A model generated the notes under the pieces. The model was given only the letters and a program-made list of their open reading frames with translations, made no database searches and had not been told where the DNA came from. 64,000 nucleotides of DNA from Pseudomonadota bacterium (lineage in GTDB: Bacteria; Bdellovibrionota; Bacteriovoracia; Bacteriovoracales; Bacteriovoracaceae): contig JAIYDL010000019.1 of NCBI GenBank assembly GCA_027487515.1, positions 228,014 to 292,013 of the forward strand, given 5' to 3'. A program made the translations under genes and the position numbers. Positions 51,682 through 60,609 of the stretch are shown piece after piece; within the stretch, counting starts at the first letter, position 1; the number at the start of each line of letters is the position of its first letter.

Positions 51682-52740
51682 TTAATCGAGGATGAAATAT
51701 AGGGGATCGACGGCGATGCCGTTGACTCGGACTTCGTAGTGCAAGTGAGGCCCCGTCGAGTGGCCCGTGTTTCCGACGGCAGCAAGCAGGGCACCCCGGC
51801 GGACTTTTTGTCCGGCGCGGACGGTGAGGCTCTGGTTGTGGGCGTAGATGGTCTCGATGCCATACCCATGGTCAACCTGAACGAATTTCCCGAAGCCCGC
51901 TTTCTCACCGGAAAAAGTCACGATCCCATCTGCCGGTGCGTGAACGGGAGTCCCGTACGGAGCGCCGACGTCGAGGCCTTCGTGCATCTTCAAGCGGCCC
52001 GCCCAGGGAGACATCCGCTGCCCGAAGTAGCTCGTGATCCATCCGTCAGCGGGGAGGATCGTCGGGGTCGAGTTCAGGAACGAGTCCTTGTCCAGCAGGA
52101 ACTGGTCGAGCTCGTGGATGTTCGTTTCGATCTTGGCGATGACCTCGCGGACCTGGCCGTACTTGAAGTCAAACTTCGCGTAGTCGTTGGAGAGGGCGAA
52201 GCTCCGACGGGCGAGGTCGGACCACTGCTTGGTTAAGAGGTAGCTCCGCTCGAGGCCCAGGGACGCGGCGATCTTTTTGTCGTAGAGCGACTTCAGCTCT
52301 CGGAACTTCGACTGGTCTTCGACGTCTTCGGTGAAGTCCAGGTCCAGAGAGGTGTTCAGGTCCTTCAGGGAAAAGCTCTCTTTCGATTCTCCCTTCTCGG
52401 CCTTGTAGACCGGGCCTTTCGTACTGATGTCCTCGAGGCCCGTGATGACCCGGAGTTTTTTCTCAAACGTGTTGATCCGCTTGAGGTCGTCGCCGAGGGT
52501 GTTCATCTTCATCTGGAAAAGCTGGATCTGTTCCTTGAGCTGCCGGTTCTCGATCGAGAGGTGCTTGTTCTCGTAGACCTGTTGCAGGATCTTCCAGTAG
52601 TCGTACGCGAGGACCCCAACGAGGAGGGCGAACATGACCGTCATAAAGGCAAGGGATTTGAAGAGAACGGTGGGGATCTGGTAGGTCTTGACCCCTTTCT
52701 GTTTCTCGGGGACGACCATCACGGTGTAGTACTTGTCCAT
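51682..52740 (-). CDS. M23-family peptidoglycan endopeptidase with coiled-coil anchor
   Basis: 352 residues. A short basic cytoplasmic start is followed by a membrane helix at about 28-50 (SLAFMTVMFALLVGVLAYDYW) and a coiled coil (residues 55-120, YENKHLSIENRQLKEQIQLFQ). The C-terminal LytM/M23 domain has the Zn ligands HEGLDVGAPYGTPVHAPADG (His, Asp), then TIYAHNQSL and GPHLHYEV (HxH). All Zn-binding residues are present, so it is likely an active D,D- or D,L-endopeptidase facing the periplasm. It resembles division-associated MepM/NlpD-type proteins. It lies just upstream of secA on the same strand. Confidence 0.93.
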   Translation of the reverse strand: MDKYYTVMVVPEKQKGVKTYQIPTVLFKSLAFMTVMFALLVGVLAYDYWKILQQVYENKHLSIENRQLKEQIQLFQMKMNTLGDDLKRINTFEKKLRVITGLEDISTKGPVYKAEKGESKESFSLKDLNTSLDLDFTEDVEDQSKFRELKSLYDKKIAASLGLERSYLLTKQWSDLARRSFALSNDYAKFDFKYGQVREVIAKIETNIHELDQFLLDKDSFLNSTPTILPADGWITSYFGQRMSPWAGRLKMHEGLDVGAPYGTPVHAPADGIVTFSGEKAGFGKFVQVDHGYGIETIYAHNQSLTVRAGQKVRRGALLAAVGNTGHSTGPHLHYEVRVNGIAVDPLYFILD

Positions 52741-52808
52741 GCAGAATATTTTACGTTAGTCCCGGAGAAAGGGAAACACAAAACGGCGAAAAGATTAGGC
52801 CCTGGTCC

Positions 52809-53555
52809 CTAGGCCTGGGCGACGGCGATGATGACGGAGATGTTGTCCTGGCCCCCGTTCTCGTTGGCCTGAGCGATGAGTTCCCGGGTCGTCCGCTCGA
52901 CGTCACTCGCTGCGCAGCGAGCGGGGTCCGTGAGGTTGCGCTGGACGATGTGCAAGATGTCACTGTCGGAAACTTTACCGTGAAGGCCATCGGAGCAAAT
53001 GAGGAAGATGTCGTTCTTGCAGACCCGGTAGTTGAACACGTCCACGAGGACCTCAGCTTCGAAGCCCACGGAGCGCACGAGCACATTTTTCTGCGGGTCT
53101 CGGAGCGCCTCGTCCCGGCTGTAGATTCCCATGTTGAGCTTTTCTTGCACGAACGAGTGGTCCCGGGTGAGCTGGTAGATGTGGCCGTTGTTGATCATGT
53201 AGACGCGGGAATCCCCGACGTTTCCGATCACCAACTGGGGGCCCTTGAACTGCATCGCAGAGACCGTGGTCCCCATGCCGTTGAGCTCCGGGGTCTCTTC
53301 GGCCTTCTGGAGGATGGCGCGGTTGACCTCTTTGATGGTTTCCTTCATCAGTTTCTCAGGCTCTAACGTGGCGTGCTCTTTAATGAACTCCGGCATGACC
53401 TTGACGGAGAGCTGGGAGGCGATGTCTCCACCGTTGTGGCCTCCCATGCCGTCGGCCACGGCAAAAAAATGGTGGGCGTGGTCAAGGCAGATCGAATCCT
53501 GGTTCGACTTACGCTTGCGCCCGATATCCGTGGCTCCGGCACATATGATTCCCAT
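52809..53555 (-). CDS. PP2C-family serine/threonine protein phosphatase
   Basis: 248 residues, the Stp-type stand-alone phosphatase. The PP2C motifs are all in place: NQDSICLD, FAVADGMGGHNGGDIASQLS (metal-binding Asp-Gly-Met-Gly-Gly), GDSRVYMINNG, QLTRDHSFVQEKL, LICSDGLHGKVSDSD and ENGGQDNISVIIAV. It dephosphorylates Ser/Thr proteins with Mn or Mg. It is transcribed divergently from the prkA kinase operon, about 207 bp away, suggesting that the pair may share control or substrates. It starts the minus-strand run leading to M23 and secA. Confidence 0.93.
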   Translation of the reverse strand: MGIICAGATDIGRKRKSNQDSICLDHAHHFFAVADGMGGHNGGDIASQLSVKVMPEFIKEHATLEPEKLMKETIKEVNRAILQKAEETPELNGMGTTVSAMQFKGPQLVIGNVGDSRVYMINNGHIYQLTRDHSFVQEKLNMGIYSRDEALRDPQKNVLVRSVGFEAEVLVDVFNYRVCKNDIFLICSDGLHGKVSDSDILHIVQRNLTDPARCAASDVERTTRELIAQANENGGQDNISVIIAVAQA

Positions 53556-53762
53556 GCACTTCCTTCTGGTCTATGCCTCAATGATAGATCTAACCGTGTT
53601 TTAGTCAAACACTAATCGTGAACCCGAGTGGGCCAGTCGGGTGCCCGACAGAATTACCGTCTTGTTGGATTTGTTTTAAGCAGTTACCCTAAAAGCGTAC
53701 AATTAAATCAGGGCCCCGTAGGCCCGGCAACTAAGCTTTAATTCGCCGAGGGGAGGAAGTCC
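53556..53762. other. Divergent control region of the PP2C gene and the prkA operon
   Basis: A 207-bp noncoding stretch. TACAAT (53698-53703) is a possible -10 toward prkA but has no good -35. GGGCC/GGCCC flanks CCGTA in a short dyad, and GGGGAGGAA is the prkA SD. Regulators cannot be named. Nothing else, such as a tRNA, is seen. Confidence 0.4.
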
Positions 53763-55829
53763 ATGGCCAGCTCCAATTTTGACATCCAGTCGTTCATCAC
53801 TCACCACTACAATCCGAAGGACTTCTCGCACCTGCACTGGCAGGGGAACTTCCAAGAGTACGTCGACCTGGTGATGAAGAACCCGAAGGTCGCGCGCAAC
53901 TCGTTCCAGCGCATCTACGACATGATCATGAGCTACGGCACCTCCCAGTACACGGAGTACAAGAAAGACGTGGTCCGCTACCACTTCTTCGATGATCCGA
54001 TCGAGAACGGAAAAGACGCCATCTTCGGGATCGACGTGCACCTCATGAAGCTCGTGAACTTCTTCCAGTCCGCGGCCCTGGGCTACGGCACAGAGAAGCG
54101 GGTCCTCCTCCTTCACGGTCCGGTCGGTTCGGCGAAGTCGTCGATCGCGCGGCTCCTGAAGAAGGGCCTCGAGCACTACTCCCGCACCGACGACGGCGCC
54201 CTCTACGCCTACGAGTGGGTCGATGAAGAAGGCTCGCACATCCTCGGGGGTCAGAAGGTCTTCCCGTCACCGATGCACGAGGAACCCCTGAAGCTTCTCC
54301 CGGCCGAGGTGCGCGAGCGCTTCGTCGCCGAGCTCACGAAAACGAACCCGTCTCTAAAATACAAAGTGAAGATCAAGGGTGAAGTGAACCCGGCCTGCCG
54401 CTACATCTTAAACGAGTTCATGCTGCGCTACGAGGGCGACTGGAACCGAGTGGTCAAGCACATCCGGGTGAAGCGCCTCATCCTCTCCGAGAAAGACCGC
54501 CGAGGGATCGGCACGTTCCAGCCAAAAGATGAGAAGAACCAGGACTCCACCGAGCTCACCGGTGACATCAACTACCGGAAGATCGCCATCTACGGGTCGG
54601 ACTCCGATCCGCGGGCGTTTAACTTCGACGGCGAGTTCAACATCGCCAACCGCGGGATCGTCGAATTCATCGAGATGCTCAAGCTCGACGTGGCCTTCCT
54701 CTATGACCTCCTGGGTGCCTCCCAGGAGCAGTCGATCAAGCCGAAGAAGTTCGCCCAGACCCACATCGACCTCGTGATCCTGGGCCACACGAACGAGCCC
54801 GAGTACCGGAAGCTCCAGTCCAACGAGTTCATGGAGGCCCTCCGGGATCGGACGGTGAAGATCGACGTCCCGTACATCACGCGCCTCGATCAGGAAACCC
54901 GGATCTACCGGAAGGACTACAACAAAGAAACGATCCCGAACATCCACATCGCGCCCCACACCCTCGAGATGGCGTCGACCTGGGCCATCCTCACCCGGCT
55001 CGAAGAGCCGAAGAAGTCCGACCTCACCAAGCTCCAGAAGCTCAAGCTCTACAACGGGAAAACGCTTCCGGGCTACAACGAGGACAACGTCAAGGAGCTC
55101 CGGAAAGAGGCGGTCCGCGAGGGCCTCGAAGGAATCTCCCCCCGCTACATCCAGGATAAGATCTCGAACGCGCTCGTGAAGAACGGCCACGTCGGATGCC
55201 TCAACCCGTTCATGGTCTTCAACGAGCTCGAGTCCGGGCTCAAGCACCACGCCCTCGTGAACTCCCCGGAGCAGCTCGACCACTACCGGGAAATGCTCGC
55301 GGTCTGCCGCCAGGAGTACGAGGACATCGTCAAAAACGATGTGCAGAAAGCGATCAGCGTGGACGAGTCCGCGATCCAGACCCTCTGCGCGAACTACGTC
55401 GACAACGTCAAGGCCTACACGCAGAAAGAGAAGATCCGCAACAAGTACTCGAACAAGCTCGAAGAGGCCGACGAGCGCTTCATGCGCGCCATCGAGGAGA
55501 AGATCGACATCCCCGAGTCCCGGAAGGACGACTTCCGGCGCGAGCTCATGAACTACATCGGTGCCCTGGCGATCGAAGGCAAGACCTTCGACTACAAGAT
55601 GAACGAGCGGCTCCACCGGGCCCTCGAGCTCAAGCTCTTCGAAGATCAGCGGGACACGATCAAGCTCACGACGATCATCTCCAACGTGGTCGACAAACAG
55701 ACCCAGGAGAAGATCGAGGTCGTGAAGTCGAGACTCATTAAGAACTTCAACTACTGCGACATCTGCGCCACCGACGCGTTGAACTTCGTGGCATCGATCT
55801 TCGCCAAGGGCGACTCGATCAAGTCGTAA
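53763..55829 (+). CDS. prkA: PrkA-family serine protein kinase (AAA+)
   Basis: 688 residues, clear ATG with SD GGGGAGG. The AAA+ P-loop is [21 protein letters not shown], followed by the YeaG/PrkA family region: [71 protein letters not shown] and [12 protein letters not shown] near the C-terminus. PrkA/YeaG is a protein kinase linked to nutrient stress and sporulation-related genes. It is first in the prkA-yeaH-spoVR operon, the standard order. A 767-codon open frame lies antisense to it, caused by codon bias. Confidence 0.96.
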   Translation: MASSNFDIQSFITHHYNPKDFSHLHWQGNFQEYVDLVMKNPKVARNSFQRIYDMIMSYGTSQYTEYKKDVVRYHFFDDPIENGKDAIFGIDVHLMKLVNFFQSAALGYGTEKRVLLLHGPVGSAKSSIARLLKKGLEHYSRTDDGALYAYEWVDEEGSHILGGQKVFPSPMHEEPLKLLPAEVRERFVAELTKTNPSLKYKVKIKGEVNPACRYILNEFMLRYEGDWNRVVKHIRVKRLILSEKDRRGIGTFQPKDEKNQDSTELTGDINYRKIAIYGSDSDPRAFNFDGEFNIANRGIVEFIEMLKLDVAFLYDLLGASQEQSIKPKKFAQTHIDLVILGHTNEPEYRKLQSNEFMEALRDRTVKIDVPYITRLDQETRIYRKDYNKETIPNIHIAPHTLEMASTWAILTRLEEPKKSDLTKLQKLKLYNGKTLPGYNEDNVKELRKEAVREGLEGISPRYIQDKISNALVKNGHVGCLNPFMVFNELESGLKHHALVNSPEQLDHYREMLAVCRQEYEDIVKNDVQKAISVDESAIQTLCANYVDNVKAYTQKEKIRNKYSNKLEEADERFMRAIEEKIDIPESRKDDFRRELMNYIGALAIEGKTFDYKMNERLHRALELKLFEDQRDTIKLTTIISNVVDKQTQEKIEVVKSRLIKNFNYCDICATDALNFVASIFAKGDSIKS

Positions 55830-55841
55830 AAGGGATTCTGA

Positions 55842-56960
55842 GTGGACCATCCGATAAAACGCGACCACGCCCGCTTCCGGAAGATCGTCAAGGGCAAGAT
55901 CCGCGAGAATCTCCGGAAGTACGTGTCTCAGGGGAACCAGATCATCCCGAAGGGGACGGACAAGTTCACGGTGCCCATGCCGACGATCGACATTCCGCGC
56001 TTCCGCTTCGGGGATAAGTCCCAGGGCGGGCTTGGCCAGGGCCAGGGTCAACCCGGGGACCCGGTCGACGGTCAGGCGGATCCGAATGGTCAGCCCGGTC
56101 AGGGCGAAGCGGGAGAGGGCGAGGGGGATAAGGAGCTTGACGTCGAGCTCTCCCTCGATGAGCTCGCCCGCATCCTGGGGGAGGAACTCGAACTGCCCAA
56201 CATCGAGCCCAAAGGCAAGAAGTCCCTCCAGAGTGTGGTGGACCGCTACACGAACATCGGCACCACCGGCCCGGACTCTCTCCGGCACCTGCGGCGCACC
56301 TACAAGCAGGCCCTGAAGCGGCAGATCGCCATGGACTCCTATGACCCGGAGAATCCAGCAGTGGTGCCGATCCGCCGGGACTTCCGCTACCGATCCTCCG
56401 ACACGAAGGTCGAGCTCCAGAACGCCGCGGTCGTCATCTACATGATGGACGTCTCCGGGTCCATGGGCGATGAGCAGAAGGAGATCGTGCGGACCGAGTC
56501 CTTCTGGATCAACCTCTGGCTCAAGTCCCAGTACAAGGACATCGAGGTCCGCTACATCATCCACGACGCCACCGCCAAAGAAGTCGACGAACACACGTTC
56601 TTCCGGACTCGGGAGTCCGGTGGGACACTCATCAGCTCCGCCTACAACCTGTGCAAGGAAATCATCGAGAAGGACTACAACCCGAACGAGTGGAACATCT
56701 ATCCCTTCCACTTCTCCGACGGCGATAACTGGTCGGCCGACGACACGAAGCTCTGCCTGGAGCTCCTGGACCGAGTGATCCTGCCGGTGTCGAACGTCTT
56801 CTGCTACGGCCAGGTTGAGTCGCGCTACGGGTCGGGCCAGTTCTACAAGGACCTGACGACGAAGTACGGCACCGACGGGGAGAAACTCATCCTCTCGAAG
56901 ATCAAGAACAAAGAAGGAATCCTAGACTCGATCAAAGAGTTCCTGGGTAAAGGAAAGTAG
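55842..56960 (+). CDS. yeaH: YeaH/YhbH-family protein (DUF444) with VWA-like domain
   Basis: 372 residues, GTG start at 55842. An N-terminal RNA/regulator-like segment ([22 protein letters not shown]), a Gly/Gln/Pro-rich linker ([15 protein letters not shown]), then [18 protein letters not shown] and a von Willebrand A-type domain with the MIDAS start [20 protein letters not shown]. YeaH proteins always accompany PrkA and SpoVR but their function is unresolved. Operon spacing is 12 bp after prkA and 1 bp before spoVR. Confidence 0.95.
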   Translation: MDHPIKRDHARFRKIVKGKIRENLRKYVSQGNQIIPKGTDKFTVPMPTIDIPRFRFGDKSQGGLGQGQGQPGDPVDGQADPNGQPGQGEAGEGEGDKELDVELSLDELARILGEELELPNIEPKGKKSLQSVVDRYTNIGTTGPDSLRHLRRTYKQALKRQIAMDSYDPENPAVVPIRRDFRYRSSDTKVELQNAAVVIYMMDVSGSMGDEQKEIVRTESFWINLWLKSQYKDIEVRYIIHDATAKEVDEHTFFRTRESGGTLISSAYNLCKEIIEKDYNPNEWNIYPFHFSDGDNWSADDTKLCLELLDRVILPVSNVFCYGQVESRYGSGQFYKDLTTKYGTDGEKLILSKIKNKEGILDSIKEFLGKGK

Positions 56961-56961
56961 C

Positions 56962-58464
56962 ATGAACCGCTCGAAGCCGATCACCGGCGACCTCCTGGCG
57001 CTCAAGAACCAGATCGAAGGCTACGCCGTGGAGTACGGCCTGGACTTCTTCCCGCAGGTCTTCGAAGTTTGCGACTACGATACGATCAACATCCTCGCGG
57101 CCCAGGGCGGGTTCCCGTCGCGCTATCCCCACTGGAAGTTCGGGATGGACTACGACCAGCTCTCGAAGGGCTACACCTACGGGCTTCAGAAAATTTACGA
57201 AATGGTGATCAACACCGATCCGTGCTACGCCTACCTCCTTCAGGCGAACAACTGGGTGGATCAGAAGATCGTCATGGCCCACGTCTACGGGCACAACGAT
57301 TTTTTCAAGAACAACGCCTGGTTCGCTAACACCAACCGGAAGATGATGGACGTGATGGCCAACCACGGCACGAAGATCCGGCGCTACATGGACCGCTACG
57401 GCGCCGACGCCGTGGAGTCGTTCATCGACAAGGTCCTCTCCCTCGAGAACCTCCTGGACATCAACGAACTCTTCGAGACGAGCTCCCTCAAGCGCCACCG
57501 CCAAGAGCAGGTGGTCCAGCAGCGCGAGGAGAACGAGGACGACGGCTACCTCATCGACGACCGCTCGGCCGCGCTGAAGTCGTTCATGCGGACGAAGGCC
57601 CGGCAGACGCCGAAAGAAGACGTGAAAAAGGAAGAAGACTTCGGCGCCGAGGGTCCTCTCGCGCACCGAACCCGGGACATCCTCGGCTACCTCATTTCGT
57701 ACGCGCCCATCGAGGAATGGCAGGCGGACATCCTCGGGATTCTGCGGGAAGAAGCCTACTACTTCCTACCCCAGCGGCTGACGAAGATCATGAACGAGGG
57801 CTGGGCCAGCTACTGGCACTCGACCATCATGACCCGCCGGGCCCTGGACGCGTCGGAGATCGTCGACTTCGCCGACAAGCACGCCGGCGTCATGTACATG
57901 TCGAAGCAGAACATCAATCCCTACAAGATCGGCATCGAACTCATGCGCGACATCGAGTACCGCTGGGACCGAGGCATGTTCGGGAAAGAGTACAACGACT
58001 GCACGGACATGCACGAGAAGCACCGCTGGGACACGAAGCTCATGCAGGGCCGGGAGAAGATCTTCGAAGTTCGCAAGTCCCACAACGACATCTCCTTCAT
58101 CGACGAGTTCTTGACTCCGGACTTCTGCGAGCGCCAGCAGCTCTTCACCTACAAGTACAACCCGCGCACCGGGCGCTTCGAGATCGACACCAAGGACTTC
58201 CTGGCGATCAAGCAGAAGCTCCTCTCGCAGCTCACGAACTTCGGTCAGCCGATCATCGAGGTCGAAGACGGGAACTACATGAACCGGAAAGAGCTCCTCC
58301 TGGGCCACGTCCACTACGGGGTCGACCTCGATGTGAACTTCGCCAACGAGACGCTCCGGAACCTCTACGCCATCTGGCGCAGACCGGTCAACCTGCGCAC
58401 GAAGTACGAGGACAAGGAAGTGGTCTTCCACTTCGACGGGAAGGACTTCCGTCCCCAGCACTAG
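56962..58464 (+). CDS. spoVR: SpoVR-family protein
   Basis: 500 residues, matching SpoVR/YcgB: FEVCDYDTINILAAQGGFPSRYPHWKFGMDYDQLSKGYTYGLQKIYEMVINTDP, AHVYGHNDFFKNNAWFA, ILREEAYYFLPQRLTKIMNEGWASYWHS and a C-terminal GRFEIDTKDF. SpoVR is needed for cortex formation in Bacillus spores, but in non-sporulating bacteria it acts with PrkA in stress or stationary phase. It overlaps the convergent alpha/beta hydrolase by 4 bp. The organism has no sign of sporulation genes here, so a stress role is more likely. Confidence 0.96.
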   Translation: MNRSKPITGDLLALKNQIEGYAVEYGLDFFPQVFEVCDYDTINILAAQGGFPSRYPHWKFGMDYDQLSKGYTYGLQKIYEMVINTDPCYAYLLQANNWVDQKIVMAHVYGHNDFFKNNAWFANTNRKMMDVMANHGTKIRRYMDRYGADAVESFIDKVLSLENLLDINELFETSSLKRHRQEQVVQQREENEDDGYLIDDRSAALKSFMRTKARQTPKEDVKKEEDFGAEGPLAHRTRDILGYLISYAPIEEWQADILGILREEAYYFLPQRLTKIMNEGWASYWHSTIMTRRALDASEIVDFADKHAGVMYMSKQNINPYKIGIELMRDIEYRWDRGMFGKEYNDCTDMHEKHRWDTKLMQGREKIFEVRKSHNDISFIDEFLTPDFCERQQLFTYKYNPRTGRFEIDTKDFLAIKQKLLSQLTNFGQPIIEVEDGNYMNRKELLLGHVHYGVDLDVNFANETLRNLYAIWRRPVNLRTKYEDKEVVFHFDGKDFRPQH

Positions 58465-59183
58465 GAACCGGTCGTCCCCAGTAAGAACTCCTCGAGCCGG
58501 GCCGTGAACTCGGTCCACTCGTGCGGGGTGAAGTAGTCCGGGTGAAAGAGGATGTGGTGCGCACCGACGCCTCGTAACTGAGGCCGCTCGACGAAGACGG
58601 TCTGCGGGTGGTGTGCTCTCAATGCGCGGGCGTCGACGAGCTCATCCCGCGGGTCAATCAGGGTCAACGTCGGCAGCGGAAACTCTCGACCACGGGCCCG
58701 GAACCGGCGCATCCCTCGGACGAGGACTTGGTAATCTCTCGCTCTCAGAACGTCGTAGCGGCGGAAGGCGCTGGGGGAGAGACTTTTTATCGGGAGTGAG
58801 GCCGGCAGAAGTTTTAGGAGAGCGCAGACCAGCGGCTCCCGCCGCAGGTAGAGCGCGGGAGCGAGGAGCACCTGCCTCTCCGGAGAAAATCCGCCCCCGG
58901 ACATCAGCCAGAGCTGGAGATAGAGTGCGCCGTGGGAGAAGGAGAGGACACTGAAGGGAGTGCCGCGGAAGGGCTCCATGCGCTCACTGAAGGCGCGAAG
59001 CGCCTCGTCCAGGTTTCCGGTCTCTAGGCGCCCGTCGCCGTGGCCCGGGAGCACGACGAAGTCGACGCGGACTCCGAGCCTTTGGAAATGGGCGATGAGG
59101 GGAGCGAAGCTCGCGGCATTGTTGTTGAGGCCGTGGATGACGACGAGCCTACGGGGACGGCGTGAGGCGGATGAGTCGGTCAT
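58461..59183 (-). CDS. Alpha/beta-hydrolase-like protein
   Basis: 240 residues; ATG 59183 with GAGGAACTCG before it. The fold is indicated by RLVVIHGLNNNAASFAPLIAHFQ, VDFVVLPGHGDGRLETGN, the elbow FSVLSFSHGALYLQLWL (SxSxG variant of GxSxG, Ser probably nucleophile), LTLIDPRDELVDARAL (acid) and VGAHHILFHPDY (His). The substrate is unknown. It overlaps the TPR gene upstream by 35 bp and the spoVR stop by 4 bp. Confidence 0.78.
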   Translation of the reverse strand: MTDSSASRRPRRLVVIHGLNNNAASFAPLIAHFQRLGVRVDFVVLPGHGDGRLETGNLDEALRAFSERMEPFRGTPFSVLSFSHGALYLQLWLMSGGGFSPERQVLLAPALYLRREPLVCALLKLLPASLPIKSLSPSAFRRYDVLRARDYQVLVRGMRRFRARGREFPLPTLTLIDPRDELVDARALRAHHPQTVFVERPQLRGVGAHHILFHPDYFTPHEWTEFTARLEEFLLGTTGS

Positions 59184-60558
59184 CGAGTTCCTCTATGTCA
59201 ATCTGGTTCACGAAGCTCGTTTCGGTCAGCGGGGCCGTGGTCTCCGTCGCTGCGAGCTTCTCCCACTCCCGGGCCTCGGGGATCGCGTCCTCCCGACGGA
59301 GCGTGAGCGCGAAGGCATCCCACTGGGTGAGCTGAAACGCAGTCCAGCAGCTCACGAGATCAGAGCTCGCGCAGCTCTCGACCGCGTTGCGCCGGGCGAG
59401 TTCTGGTTTATTCTGCATGAGAGCGGTGAACATCGCGAGCTGGGTGACATCAAGCTCCGCCCCTTTTTCGTAGCGGCGGTTGATGGTCTCGAGCACTTCT
59501 GTGGTCCGCTCGTAGTCTCCGTTTTGCATCGTGAAGGCCGCGAGCACGGCGAGCTTATTCACCTGGGTCTGGGGCCCCGCGATCAGGCGCTCCGCATAGG
59601 TCACACCGCTGGACCAGTCACCGAGGAGCCAGGCGAGGGGCAGGAGCCGCTCGAGGGCGTTCTGCGAGTTCTGCTTCTGCTCGAGGGCGAGCTTAAACTG
59701 GGCGTAGGCAAGCTCGTACTTCCCGCGCAGCACGTAGAGGTTTCCTTTGATGTTCTCTGCGTTCGGAGAAGGGAGGTCTTCGACGAACCGGTAGGCCTTG
59801 GCGAGAGCGCCGGTTCGGAAGAGCACCTGGCCCGCGATCTCCCGGACCTCCGGGTCTTGGAGCTGGTCCACCGACAGTTCGGGCAGCTGATCCACCACCA
59901 GCTTCTCCTGGTTGAGGTAGAGGGCAAGCTTCATGAGCATCTTTAGATCATCATTTTCCAGGAGCGCGAGCCGCGCCTTCAACGGGGCCTGGGTCACACC
60001 TGGTCCCGGGGAGAGCTTCAGCTGCAGAAGTGTGTCGAGCCAAACCAGGTTCCGTTCCCGGAAGCGGCCGATGTTTTCCATCTGACAGCGGACCCAGGTT
60101 TCTTCGAGGTCCCGGGTCCGGTCGAGGACGAGTTGGGAGAGAACCTTCAGAACACAGATCCTCCCGAACTGCGGAATCTGCTGGAGCTCGGGTTCTGAGA
60201 GGTAGGCCAGGGCGCGCTCGAAGTCACTCTCGGCGAACGCGAGGAGTGCCAGGTAGCGGAAGGCCACGGAGCGCAGCTTACTCTGATGGCCCGAGAGGCG
60301 AACCAAGTGGGCGCGGGCCCGGCGCAAGTCCCCGTTGACCAAGTAGAACTTCACCCGCCGAAGATCCTTCAGCTGGGCCTTCACTTCGCTCGTGACGGCC
60401 ACGCCCGGGATCTCACTCGGCGGCCGCAGTTCGCCCCGGCGTCCCAGGAGACCCTCGCTCATGACTGCGGACACCGTCGCCGACTCCGACCGAATGGGAA
60501 GCTCGTGCGCCCAGAGTGAACTGGTGAAGAGGAGAAGGAAAACGGCGGCCAATTTCAT
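59149..60558 (-). CDS. Secreted TPR-repeat protein
   Basis: 469 residues from ATG 60558, chosen because a signal peptide (MKLAAVFLLLFTSSLWA) starts there; the frame's extension to 60798 is a shadow of the opposite gene. Helical repeats run from about 65 to 400 and resemble TPRs (SVAFRYLALLAFAESDFERALAYLSE and NLYVLRGKYELAYAQFKLALEQ). Two cysteine-containing stretches appear (RICVLKVL, CASSDLVSCW). It should be a periplasmic scaffold. Only 51 bp separate it from the divergent gene at 60610, so promoters must overlap. Confidence 0.75.
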   Translation of the reverse strand: MKLAAVFLLLFTSSLWAHELPIRSESATVSAVMSEGLLGRRGELRPPSEIPGVAVTSEVKAQLKDLRRVKFYLVNGDLRRARAHLVRLSGHQSKLRSVAFRYLALLAFAESDFERALAYLSEPELQQIPQFGRICVLKVLSQLVLDRTRDLEETWVRCQMENIGRFRERNLVWLDTLLQLKLSPGPGVTQAPLKARLALLENDDLKMLMKLALYLNQEKLVVDQLPELSVDQLQDPEVREIAGQVLFRTGALAKAYRFVEDLPSPNAENIKGNLYVLRGKYELAYAQFKLALEQKQNSQNALERLLPLAWLLGDWSSGVTYAERLIAGPQTQVNKLAVLAAFTMQNGDYERTTEVLETINRRYEKGAELDVTQLAMFTALMQNKPELARRNAVESCASSDLVSCWTAFQLTQWDAFALTLRREDAIPEAREWEKLAATETTAPLTETSFVNQIDIEELDDRLIRLTPSP

Positions 60559-60609
60559 GGTAAACCTATCGAATCTTTCGCCGATAAGTTTAAAAAGATC
60601 ACAGACACT

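Noticed and set aside
54408..56711. A 767-codon open frame on the minus strand across prkA and yeaH.
   Set aside because: It lies antisense to two well-conserved genes, has Val/Leu/Asp-rich composition typical of the mirror of host codon bias, and shows no family motif.
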